A DNA stretch of 49,203 bases from DASYRM01 sp036004405 (GTDB lineage Bacteria > Acidobacteriota > Vicinamibacteria > Vicinamibacterales > UBA2999). Where the stretch lies: assembly GCA_036004405.1 (NCBI GenBank), contig DASYRM010000002.1, positions 1-49,203 of the forward strand, given 5' to 3'. Positions 1-7,559 of this stretch are shown here, piece by piece. The notes under the pieces were generated by a model. It was not told the DNA's origin and searched no databases. It was given only the letters and a program-made list of their open reading frames with translations. The position numbers and the translations under genes were made by a program. How positions within the stretch are numbered: the stretch's first letter is position 1; each line of letters opens with the position of its first letter.

Positions 1-1216
1 TGCCGGCCGCCTGGTGCCGGTTGCCCTTGTAGAGCCCGTTGCCCTTGCCCACAAGCAGCGTCGGCACGTCGAGGCGGAAGTGCAGATCGCTCTCGCTCAT
101 GCCGCTGCCCCAGAAGATCACCGAGTGGTCGAGCAGCGAGCCGTCGCCGTCCGGGGTCTTGGCCAGACGGTCCACGAACTTCGCGAACAGGCTCACCTGC
201 CACGTATTGAGCTTGACGAGCCCTTCGAGCTTCTTCGTGTCCTTGCCGTGGTGCGACATCGCGTGATGCGGTTCGCTGATGGCAATCTCGGGGTAGACGC
301 GCTGGCTGACGTCGCGGTTGAGCATGTAGCTGAAGACGCGCGTCATGTCCGCCTGCCAGGCCACGGCCAGCAGGTCGAACATCAGCATCATGTGCTCTGA
401 GAACGTCTCCGGGATGCCGACCGGTGCGTTCGGCACTTCCACCGACGTAGCGCTCTGCTTCTCGGCACGCTGGATGCGCTGCTCGATCTCCCGCACGTTG
501 TCCAGGTATTCGCTCAATCGGCCCTGGTCGCGGCGGCCGAGGCCCGCCTGCAACTCGCGCACGTCGTCGCGCACCGAATCCAGGATGCTGCGATCGGTCT
601 GCTGCGCCGCCAGCCGCTGCGCGGCCGTGCCGGCGCGACCGAAGAGCCGCTCGAAGAGCGTGCGCGGGTTGATCTCCATCGGCAGCGGCGTCGTCGGGTT
701 CGCCCACGATGTCGTGTTGATGTAGGCGCAGGCGTACGCCGGGTCGCAGCCTCCGAGGTAACCGGTCACGTCCTCGGTGCAGACCTCGAGCGACGGGAAG
801 ACCGTGTCGCGCCCGATCGTCTTGGCGACGAGCTGATCGATCGAGGGGCCGAGCAGCACATCCTCGGCAATCGTTGCCTTGGCCAGGACGCCGGTGGACC
901 ACGCCGCCGCCGTCGGGGCGTGGCCGTTGATGGGCGTCGCCAGGTCCGATACCACCGTGACGTGGTCGCGGAAGCCTTCGAGCGGCTTGAGGATGGGGCT
1001 GAACTCGAAGTTCACGCCCTCGGTGGCCGGCCGCCAGTGGCTCGGCCGCTCGCCGAGGCCGACGAACACGGTGCCGAACCGGCGCACCGGGTTGGCGGCG
1101 GTCCGGGCCTGGGCCGTGAGCGCGGGCACCATGGCATCGAGGAACGGCAGCGCCACGGTCGCGCCGACGCCGCGCAGCACCGCGCGCCTGGAGATGGACC
1201 TCTTGGAGATGAACAT
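1..1216 (-). CDS. DUF1552 family exported protein (partial, C-terminus outside window)
   Basis: The minus strand reads open from an ATG at 1216 to the window edge (about 405 residues). The protein begins with a twin-arginine-type leader (SRRAVLRG) and continues with features of DUF1552 proteins, such as FVGLGERPSHWRP and SGMSESDLHF. The function of this family is not established. In Acidobacteriota, Planctomycetes and Verrucomicrobia it is normally encoded beside a DUF1592/1588/1585-type cytochrome, and that partner is directly upstream here, only 2 nt away, so the two are almost certainly co-transcribed. The leader and the haem partner place it in the periplasm. The family call is confident and any enzymatic role is unknown. 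Confidence 0.85.
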   Translation of the reverse strand, partial: MFISKRSISRRAVLRGVGATVALPFLDAMVPALTAQARTAANPVRRFGTVFVGLGERPSHWRPATEGVNFEFSPILKPLEGFRDHVTVVSDLATPINGHAPTAAAWSTGVLAKATIAEDVLLGPSIDQLVAKTIGRDTVFPSLEVCTEDVTGYLGGCDPAYACAYINTTSWANPTTPLPMEINPRTLFERLFGRAGTAAQRLAAQQTDRSILDSVRDDVRELQAGLGRRDQGRLSEYLDNVREIEQRIQRAEKQSATSVEVPNAPVGIPETFSEHMMLMFDLLAVAWQADMTRVFSYMLNRDVSQRVYPEIAISEPHHAMSHHGKDTKKLEGLVKLNTWQVSLFAKFVDRLAKTPDGDGSLLDHSVIFWGSGMSESDLHFRLDVPTLLVGKGNGLYKGNRHQAAG

Positions 1217-1218
1217 CG

Positions 1219-3651
1219 CTATGACTCCGTGCTCTTCATCCGCAGCTGGAAGGCCGAGCTCTGCACGATCCCGGACACGATCGATCCGAACGAATAGTGG
1301 CTCCGCTTCGCGTCGCGCACGATCCCTCGCACCGTCGGCATGTCGTAGTAGGCGACGCCCCGTCCCATGGCATAGGTCATGAGCTTCTCGGTGAGCGCGC
1401 CCACGAAGATCTCGGGGTCCTTCAGCAGCGCCTTGCGCAGCGCCACCACGCCGTCCACCGTCGAGCCGTCCATCAACTGCCCCTTGGCGTCGATGGAGGT
1501 ACCGGCCGAGCTGAGCGACTGCCCGTCGCGCTCGCGATAGGCGCCCACGGCGTCGAAGTTCTCGAGCGCCAGCCCGATGGGGTCCATGATCTTGTGGCAG
1601 CTCGCGCAGGTCGGGTTGGCGCGGTGCGCCTCCATCTTTTCCCGCATCGAGAGCACGCGCTGGCGGCCCGCCTTGTCGTCTTCCTTGAGCGGCGGGACCA
1701 CGGCCGGGGGCGGCGGGGGCGGCGCGCCGAGCAGGTTGTCGAGAATCCACCGCCCCCGCACGACCGGCGAGGTGCGGTCGGCGTGCGAGGTCACCATCAG
1801 GATGCTGCCCTGCCCGAGCAGGCCGCGCCGGATGTCGGTGGGGTGTGTCACCCGGCGGAACTGGCTGCCGTAGATGTTGGGATAGCCGTAGTGCCTGGCG
1901 AGCCGCTCGTTCAGGAACGTGTAGTCAGCGGTCATCAGGTCCAGGACCGAGCGGTTCTCGCGCACGATGCTCGCGACGAAAAGCTCTGTCTCCTTGAGGA
2001 ACGACTGACGCAGGTTGTCGTCGAAATTCGGAAAGCCCACCGAATCGGGAATCTGGTTCTTCAGGTTCCGCAGGTAGAGCCACTGCCCCGCGAAGTTGGT
2101 GACGAAGCGCTCGCTCTTGGGGTCGCCGAGCATCCGGCGCACCTGCTGATCGAGCACGGCGGGCTGGTGCAGCTTCCCCTGCTTCGCGACGTCGAGCAGC
2201 CCGTCGTCGGGAATCGAGCTCCACAAGAAGAACGAGAGACGCGACGCCAGCTCCAGATCGCTGAGGCGATACGCCGTGCCGGCCGGCGCCTCGACGGGGT
2301 CGCGCTCGACGCGCCACACGAACTTGGGGCTGGCCAGCAGGCGCTGCAGCGCGAGCTGGATGCCGCCTTCGAAGCCGCGCTCCGTGCGGCCGCGGCGGTA
2401 GAAGTCCATCAGACGGCCAAGGTCGCCGTCGGTCATCTGGCCGCGGAAGGCGCGGCGCCCCAGCGTGGACACGATGCGACGCGCGCAGACCTCCTCGGCC
2501 TCGGACGCCGAGGGCCTGCATGTGAACACACGGCGGCGGCTGGGCGTGTCGCCGGAGCCGGTCGCATTGAACGGCCCGGTGATGGCGAAGCGGTCCACGT
2601 GCGGGCGGCCGGTCATGTCGATGGTGTCGATCGAACTGCGCGTGAACGGCTGCAGCTTCCACGGCGGCTCGGCGGTGCGCTGGATCCAGCCGACGGCGAC
2701 GACGTGTGGACCGGCCGTGAGCGGCACGCGCACGCTGAGGCGGCTGTCGATCTCGTCGCCCGCCACCGTCGGATTGGTCAGGTGCGCCAGGTGATCGTTC
2801 CCGCCGCCGAGATCGACGAGCAGCACGCGGCGCCCGTCGACGCTGAACTCGAGCTGGTTCGGCAGCTCGAGGCCGCGCATGGCGCCGAGGTTGGTGCGAA
2901 ACAGCTTGGCGTTGATGACGTACTCGCCATCGAGCGGCAGCGTCACCCTGGCCATGCCGCCCCCCGAGGTGCCGATCGGCATGCCGTCGATCGGCGTGTC
3001 CTGCGATCGGTCCTGGCGGATGATGAACGTCTGGTTGCCGGGCACCGTGGCGGGGTCGCCCACCGCCAGCGCGCTGAGCTTACCCGCCGCGTTCAGATAA
3101 CGCTCCAGGAGCACGGGCGAGGTGCCGAGCACATCGGAGATGTTGTCGAACCCATAGCCCGTCTCGTCCGGCGGCAGCAGGGCCACGGGGTCGATCTCGA
3201 GATCGAGCAGGTCCTTGATGGCGTAGGCGTATTCGACTCGATTGAGCCGGTGCACCATCGGCCGGCCTGGATTGGGGTGGGTCGCGCCAGCCTGATCGAG
3301 GGCGGACTCGAGCGACGACACGAACGCGTGGCCGGTGTCGGCGTCGGGGCGCGGCATGCCGGCCGGCGGCATCATCCCGACCCGCACCTTTCGGACCACG
3401 TTCTCCAGCAGCTCACCGTTCGCGACGACGTCCGAGGGGTCCACCCCCTCGAGCGACAGGCCGCCGGTCTTGGCCCGCTCGTTGTGACAGGTGACGCAGT
3501 ACTTCGCGAGCACGGCGCGGGCGTCGGGTTCGGCAGAGGCGCGAGCCGGCGCCGGGACCGCCGGCGCCTGCGGTTCGGCGCGGAGCGCCGACCAGCCCAT
3601 GGCGCACACGTACAGGGCCACCGCCGCCGGAATGCTCGTTCGTGTCAACAC
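1219..3651 (-). CDS. DUF1592/DUF1588/DUF1585-type exported c-type cytochrome
   Basis: This 810-residue exported protein has two c-type haem motifs: CVTCH at residues 52-56, in the N-terminal cytochrome domain typical of planctomycetal families, and CASCH at 682-686, in the DUF1588 region (CHKIMDPIGLALENFD). The middle matches the usual order DUF1587, DUF1595, DUF1592, and the C-terminus fits DUF1585. Such proteins are thought to act in periplasmic electron transfer, possibly polymer or sugar oxidation, but the substrate is unknown. GTG at 3651 is followed directly by TTG, and neither has a clear Shine-Dalgarno, so the start is uncertain by one codon. It is paired with the DUF1552 gene downstream. 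An operator-like dyad lies about 45 bp upstream. Confidence 0.9.
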   Translation of the reverse strand: MLTRTSIPAAVALYVCAMGWSALRAEPQAPAVPAPARASAEPDARAVLAKYCVTCHNERAKTGGLSLEGVDPSDVVANGELLENVVRKVRVGMMPPAGMPRPDADTGHAFVSSLESALDQAGATHPNPGRPMVHRLNRVEYAYAIKDLLDLEIDPVALLPPDETGYGFDNISDVLGTSPVLLERYLNAAGKLSALAVGDPATVPGNQTFIIRQDRSQDTPIDGMPIGTSGGGMARVTLPLDGEYVINAKLFRTNLGAMRGLELPNQLEFSVDGRRVLLVDLGGGNDHLAHLTNPTVAGDEIDSRLSVRVPLTAGPHVVAVGWIQRTAEPPWKLQPFTRSSIDTIDMTGRPHVDRFAITGPFNATGSGDTPSRRRVFTCRPSASEAEEVCARRIVSTLGRRAFRGQMTDGDLGRLMDFYRRGRTERGFEGGIQLALQRLLASPKFVWRVERDPVEAPAGTAYRLSDLELASRLSFFLWSSIPDDGLLDVAKQGKLHQPAVLDQQVRRMLGDPKSERFVTNFAGQWLYLRNLKNQIPDSVGFPNFDDNLRQSFLKETELFVASIVRENRSVLDLMTADYTFLNERLARHYGYPNIYGSQFRRVTHPTDIRRGLLGQGSILMVTSHADRTSPVVRGRWILDNLLGAPPPPPPAVVPPLKEDDKAGRQRVLSMREKMEAHRANPTCASCHKIMDPIGLALENFDAVGAYRERDGQSLSSAGTSIDAKGQLMDGSTVDGVVALRKALLKDPEIFVGALTEKLMTYAMGRGVAYYDMPTVRGIVRDAKRSHYSFGSIVSGIVQSSAFQLRMKSTES

Positions 3652-3694
3652 GCTGGCGTGCCGGATCTTAGCAACTCGGCTTCGCCCGGTCTTT

Positions 3695-3710
3695 GCCCAA
3701 ATCAGGGGGG
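3695..3710. promoter_or_regulatory. Operator-like motif upstream of the DUF1592 gene
   Basis: The sequence GCCC-AAATCAGG-GGGC shares a 14-bp core (CCCAAATCAGGGGG) with a site at 5617-5635. It lies about 45 bp upstream of the DUF1592 start at 3651 and just beyond the 3' end of the gene ending at 3731. A regulator-binding role is inference from repetition and dyad symmetry. Confidence 0.4.
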
Positions 3711-3730
3711 CGAAGAGGGGGCGGTTTCCC

Positions 3731-4663
3731 CTACTTGCTGGAGCCGGCTGCCGCCTCCCGATCGCGCTTCCGGCCGAAGCTGAGCGAGTTGGCCATGGCG
3801 TAGTTCCCCTCCTGGCACGAGTACTCGAACATCTGGTAAGTCTCGTCCCGGTTCAGGGGCAGCTCCACCGTCCACGGCTTCGCGTACACCTTGGGGTCGT
3901 CGATCGTCACGCGGTAGTCGATGGTATCGGGACCGACCGGCGTGAAGCGCTCCACCACCTTCATGGACGCGCTCTGGGGGATGCCGCGTAGGCGGCCGGT
4001 GGCCGCGCTCGTCCCGATGGATCCCTTGTCGTTGTAGTTGGTGCTCTCGACCACCAGCGTCGTCCCCTCCCAGTGGCCGCGCGGCTCGCCGTTCCACTGT
4101 GTGATCGCGGCGCCGAGCCGGGGCCGGCCGTCGATCGGGATGATGCGCGTTTCGTGAATCATCTCGAACACGATCACGACGAAGCCCGGCGTCTGGATGA
4201 TCTGGTAGGCGTTGTTGTAGCCCGCTGGGAAGAAGGCGGCGGGATAGCCCCGCGTGATGCAGCGTACCCACGGCGTCTCGTGCTCGGGCGCGTCGGGGAT
4301 GTGCTCCAGGTCGTAGTCGCGCTTGTCTTCGGCCCACTTGAGGACGGGCACGCGGCCGTCCGGCGGATCGACCACCATCGCGCGGCGCGCCTTGCTCACC
4401 TGGTGCGTGTGGTCGGCGAACTCCGGCGCGGGATTGATGTTTGCTGCGGTGGCCGCACCTGGCGCCGGTGCGGGGCGCACCGCCGCGGGTGCCGGAGCCT
4501 CGAACGGCGTCGCGTCGAAGTTGAGCCACGTGCCCTGGATGTCGGGCTGGCCGTCCGGCGTGCGCCCGGGCTGCCACTTCTGCGGCGACTGCGCCGATAC
4601 CGCCGTCCCGAAGACAGCGAGCGCTACGGCGAGCGCGATCGATCCAAGCATTCGGCGTGGCAT
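3731..4663 (-). CDS. Secreted protein of unknown function (TPDGQPDIQGTW type)
   Basis: The 310-residue product has a clear Sec signal peptide (MPRRMLGSIALAVALA, cleavage near VSAQ) followed by GRTPDGQPDIQGTWLNFD. I associate this opening with a large secreted family of unassigned function that is common in Acidobacteriota. No catalytic motif is recognisable. ATG 4663 is supported by a strong Shine-Dalgarno (GGGGAGGA, about 5 nt spacing) lying directly beside the REP hairpin that separates this gene from the VOC gene 34 bp upstream. The two are probably co-transcribed, with the REP in the message between them. The stop is TAG within GTAGGGG, resembling the REP heads elsewhere. Confidence 0.7.
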   Translation of the reverse strand: MPRRMLGSIALAVALAVFGTAVSAQSPQKWQPGRTPDGQPDIQGTWLNFDATPFEAPAPAAVRPAPAPGAATAANINPAPEFADHTHQVSKARRAMVVDPPDGRVPVLKWAEDKRDYDLEHIPDAPEHETPWVRCITRGYPAAFFPAGYNNAYQIIQTPGFVVIVFEMIHETRIIPIDGRPRLGAAITQWNGEPRGHWEGTTLVVESTNYNDKGSIGTSAATGRLRGIPQSASMKVVERFTPVGPDTIDYRVTIDDPKVYAKPWTVELPLNRDETYQMFEYSCQEGNYAMANSLSFGRKRDREAAAGSSK

Positions 4664-4676
4664 GCGCGTCCTCCCC

Positions 4677-4701
4677 GGCAGGTCTGAAGACCTGCCCCTA
4701 C
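4677..4701 (-). repeat. REP palindrome (GTAG + 9-bp stem) overlapping the VOC stop codon
   Basis: On the minus strand GTAGGG is followed by a perfect stem, GGCAGGTCT / AGACCTGCC, with a 2-nt loop. The TAG of the GTAG tetranucleotide (4700-4698) is the stop codon of the VOC gene. It matches the REPs flanking the RAYT transposase gene near 24 kb. Confidence 0.8.
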
Positions 4702-5552
4702 TGGATCTTCTTCAACCCTTCGGTCAGCTCGATGTAGGTGCCCCACGGGTCGGTGATGAAGCCGATCGACACGCCGAGATCCGGCACGTCGCGGACGTTG
4801 ACCGGCTTGATGCCCATCGCCTCCACCTTCTTCAGGAAGTCGGCGAGGTGATCGATCTCGAACCCGACGTGATCCACGACGCGCCCCTGCGTGCCCGCCA
4901 CGGCGGCCGGCGCTTGATTGAAGTTCAACGACACACCGGGCAGCGTGGCTGACTGGAAGGTGCCGCCCGGGTTGCCGGCCTTGGCGCCGAACACCTTGAC
5001 GTACCACTCCTGCATCGCCTTGTTGTCGGGGCCGGCGAAGTGCACGTGATGCAGGGCCATCGGCGTCTGCTGCGCCTTGACCTCGACGAGCTCGACTTTC
5101 AGATCGTCGGGCCCCATCGCGAACGCGATGCGGATGTCGCGGCCGGCCTGGGTGGCGAGGTCGTCGGCCACCACCCACGGCGCCGGCGCTTCCTCCTTCG
5201 TCACCATGCGGTAGCCGCTCGCCTTGACCTTGTCCACGGTGGCCCGGAGGTCCGGCACGGAGAAGCCGATGTGATCGACCGAGCTCCCCTTGGTGCCGGC
5301 GGTCGGCTTCTGCTCGCGCAGGAACACCAGCACGTTGGGGAACCTGACGATCTGCCGCCCCGCCACTGTGATCGGCGTGCCGCCGAGCGTGTCGGCGAAG
5401 AATTTGAGGTCGGCCGGAATGCTGGTGACGTTGAGGTGATGGTGCCCGTAGGCCACGGGCGCGTCCTTGGCGGCGAGCAGCTGCGCCTGGCTCGACGAGG
5501 TCGCCACGAACAGACACAACGCCAGAAAAGTCCCGGTCAGTTTCAGCTTCAT
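4698..5552 (-). CDS. Exported double-domain VOC (glyoxalase/dioxygenase superfamily) protein
   Basis: The 284-residue protein has a Sec signal peptide (MKLKLTGTFLALCLFVATSSSQA) followed by two VOC modules. The first contains YGHHHLNVTSIPADLKFFAD and the second begins MALHHVHFAGPDNKAMQEWY and ends WGTYIELTEGLKK. His and Glu residues sit where VOC proteins bind metal, so it could be a glyoxalase-like lyase or an extradiol-dioxygenase relative, but the substrate cannot be read from sequence. Export is unusual because most VOC enzymes are cytoplasmic. ATG 5552 has GAGGAG five bases upstream. The stop codon lies inside a REP element. It is transcribed divergently from the NHL gene. Confidence 0.85.
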   Translation of the reverse strand: MKLKLTGTFLALCLFVATSSSQAQLLAAKDAPVAYGHHHLNVTSIPADLKFFADTLGGTPITVAGRQIVRFPNVLVFLREQKPTAGTKGSSVDHIGFSVPDLRATVDKVKASGYRMVTKEEAPAPWVVADDLATQAGRDIRIAFAMGPDDLKVELVEVKAQQTPMALHHVHFAGPDNKAMQEWYVKVFGAKAGNPGGTFQSATLPGVSLNFNQAPAAVAGTQGRVVDHVGFEIDHLADFLKKVEAMGIKPVNVRDVPDLGVSIGFITDPWGTYIELTEGLKKIQ

Positions 5553-5616
5553 GAGCGCTCCTCGAAGAGTCCGCAGAATGCTACCGCAACGACGGAAAGG
5601 TGCGGTGGCGTCACGC

Positions 5617-5635
5617 TACCCCAAATCAGGGGGTA
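5617..5635. promoter_or_regulatory. Inverted-repeat operator candidate in the VOC/NHL divergent spacer
   Basis: TACCCC-AAATCAG-GGGGTA is a 6-bp perfect dyad with a 7-nt spacer, placed 28 bp before the NHL start and 64 bp before the VOC start. Its 14-bp core recurs upstream of the DUF1592 cytochrome at 3696-3709. A shared regulator of these exported-protein genes is inference. Confidence 0.45.
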
Positions 5636-5663
5636 TTCTCATGCCGTTCCGGAGGAAAACACC

Positions 5664-6749
5664 ATGAGGCGCGTTCCGCATCTGTTTGCCGTTCCTGCCG
5701 TGCTGGTCCTGGTGACCGGCCTGCAGGCCCAGGCCCCCGCATCGGGCCGCCGGCCGCTGCCGCAGTTCGAGGTCGATCGGGGGTGGCCGTCGATTCCGGC
5801 CACCATGAAGATCGGCGACGCCTCCAGCTTCGCCGTCGACGCCCAGGACCGGGTGTGGCTCCTCCATCGCCCACGGACGCTCAAACCGGAAGACGCGTCG
5901 AAGGCCGCACCGCCCGTGGTGGTGTTCGACGCCGCCGGCAAGATCGTGAAGACGTGGGGCGGTGACGGCGCCGCCTACGAGTGGCCGCAGCGCGAGCACG
6001 GCATTCACGTCGATCACAACGGCTTCGTCTGGATCGGCGGCAACTACTGTCCCGCCGACGCGCAGGCCAAAGTGCAGACGAGCGACGACCAGCTGCTCAA
6101 GTTCACCGGCGACGGCACGTTCGTGCTGCAGATCGGCCACGCCGGAGCGAGCAAGGGCAACGCCGATCACGCCAACCTGCACCGGCCCGCGGACCAGTGG
6201 GTGAACCCACGCACCAACGAGCTCTTCGTGGCCGACGGCTACGGCAACCACCGCGTCATCGTGTTCGATGCCGCCAATGGCCGGTTCAAGCGCACGTGGG
6301 GCGCCTTCGGCAAGGCGCCGGCGGATGACGACCACTGCACGCTGACGCCGGCGCAGCCGATCACCGGCGACGGCCCGCCGCAGTTCAGCATCGTGCACGC
6401 CCTTCGCGTCGCCGGCGACGGCACCATCTACGTGGCCGATCGCGAGCACCGGCGCGTGCAGATGTTCTCGAGCGACGGGAAGTTCCTGAAGCAGCTGGTC
6501 AAGGCCGACACGACTTTCGCGCGCGACCTGGCGCTGTCGCCCGGACCGGACCAGCCGTTCCTCTACGTGGGGAACGGCGACGACATCCAGATCGTCGATC
6601 GCAAGACGCTCGAGATCGTCGGCGCGATCAAGGTGCCGGGCCAGATCGGCGGCGGACACCACCTCGCCACCGACTCCAAGGGCAATCTCTACATCGCGCA
6701 GACCACCGCGGGTCTGCAGAAGCTCACGTTCAAGGGGATGTCACAATAG
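5664..6749 (+). CDS. Exported NHL-repeat beta-propeller protein
   Basis: The 361-residue product has a signal peptide (MRRVPHLFAVPAVLVLVTGLQAQ) and repeated NHL-like blades such as GIHVDHNGFVWIGG, ELFVADGYGNHRVIVFD, TIYVADREHRRVQMFSSDGKF and GNLYIAQTTAGLQKL. This spacing is typical of six-bladed NHL propellers related to the peptidyl-glycine amidating lyase fold. The role is probably ligand or protein binding in the periplasm, and no enzymatic residues can be assigned. ATG 5664 is chosen because GGAGG lies 8 bp upstream and the signal peptide starts there, although the frame stays open further upstream. A gene starts 6 bp after its stop. Confidence 0.85.
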   Translation: MRRVPHLFAVPAVLVLVTGLQAQAPASGRRPLPQFEVDRGWPSIPATMKIGDASSFAVDAQDRVWLLHRPRTLKPEDASKAAPPVVVFDAAGKIVKTWGGDGAAYEWPQREHGIHVDHNGFVWIGGNYCPADAQAKVQTSDDQLLKFTGDGTFVLQIGHAGASKGNADHANLHRPADQWVNPRTNELFVADGYGNHRVIVFDAANGRFKRTWGAFGKAPADDDHCTLTPAQPITGDGPPQFSIVHALRVAGDGTIYVADREHRRVQMFSSDGKFLKQLVKADTTFARDLALSPGPDQPFLYVGNGDDIQIVDRKTLEIVGAIKVPGQIGGGHHLATDSKGNLYIAQTTAGLQKLTFKGMSQ

Positions 6750-6755
6750 CCGCAC

Positions 6756-7559
6756 GTGAACGTTCGCACCTTTCCAAACTCTCTCCGCCCGGGCGTCGGA
6801 CTGCCGCCGCGGCGTGAGAGCCAGCGCCCGCTGCTGCCGCAGCACGCGCGGCACTGTCCGGTGCTCGAAGCGGGCAGTACGCTCGGCTATCTGATCTACC
6901 CGCCGCTCGAACCGTTCGAGTCGTTCTACGTCGGGTTCTACGGCGAGGGGCGCTATCAGTTCATCTACTACTTCCAGACCGAACAGGGCCAGTGGAGCCC
7001 GATCTTCCTGGTCAGGCTCGCGCTGCCGGCCGGCGGCCTCGGGCGGGCGATGCAGGAGGTCGAGTTCAAGCTGAAGGACGTGCGGATGTCGCGCGACGAG
7101 GCGCTGCTCCTCATGCGCAAGTTCATCGTGCCCGAAGACCTCGGCACGCCGCCGGGCGCCGTGACGCTGCGCGGCGCCACCAACTTCCGCACGCCCGAGG
7201 GCTGGGACACGGTCTACACACCGGTGTTGAACTCGATCGAGCGGCCGTCGCCGCCGATGCTCGTGGTGCGCGTCGAGACCGATTGGTACCTGCACGAGAG
7301 CGAGTTCCGCTACGTGCTGCAGCCCGGTGAAGGCATCTCGTGCCAGCGGACGCTGCCGATCGGGCAGGTGTTCTTCGTGCCGCGCGACGAGATCACGCTG
7401 ACGGAGAGCACGGGCGAGGAGCTCGACGCCATGCGACGCGCCGACGACGAGTTCAGCCGCGGCAAGGCGGCGGACGAGGTGACGACGCCGTACGGCGTGC
7501 CCTACAGCCCGCACTACCTCAAGACGAGCCGCGCGCGGCAGAAGGACCGTGAAGGATGA
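6756..7559 (+). CDS. Hypothetical protein, DUF6065-like
   Basis: The 267-residue product has no signal peptide or membrane segment. It contains the stretches GYLIYPP near the N-terminus, NFRTPEGWDT in the middle and VVRVETDWYLHESEFRYVLQPG later, followed by IGQVFFVPRD. This order resembles DUF6065 proteins, whose function is unknown, but the match is from memory and tentative. The proposed start is GTG 6756, 6 bp after the NHL stop, without a good Shine-Dalgarno, so a downstream start is possible. Its last 41 bp overlap the tail of the convergent NQR2/RnfD-like gene. Confidence 0.6.
   Translation: MNVRTFPNSLRPGVGLPPRRESQRPLLPQHARHCPVLEAGSTLGYLIYPPLEPFESFYVGFYGEGRYQFIYYFQTEQGQWSPIFLVRLALPAGGLGRAMQEVEFKLKDVRMSRDEALLLMRKFIVPEDLGTPPGAVTLRGATNFRTPEGWDTVYTPVLNSIERPSPPMLVVRVETDWYLHESEFRYVLQPGEGISCQRTLPIGQVFFVPRDEITLTESTGEELDAMRRADDEFSRGKAADEVTTPYGVPYSPHYLKTSRARQKDREG

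Noticed and set aside
3638..3648. Shared 11-mer TTGACACGAAC at the DUF1592 start and in the dnaK promoter
   Set aside because: At the DUF1592 locus it is coding sequence at the start codon without a -10 box; probably chance.
1297..3783. Very long open frame on the plus strand (828 codons) opposite the DUF1592 gene
   Set aside because: Composition is Arg/His/Ala-rich with no domain, and the minus-strand protein has clear haem motifs; high GC removes stops from the antisense frames.
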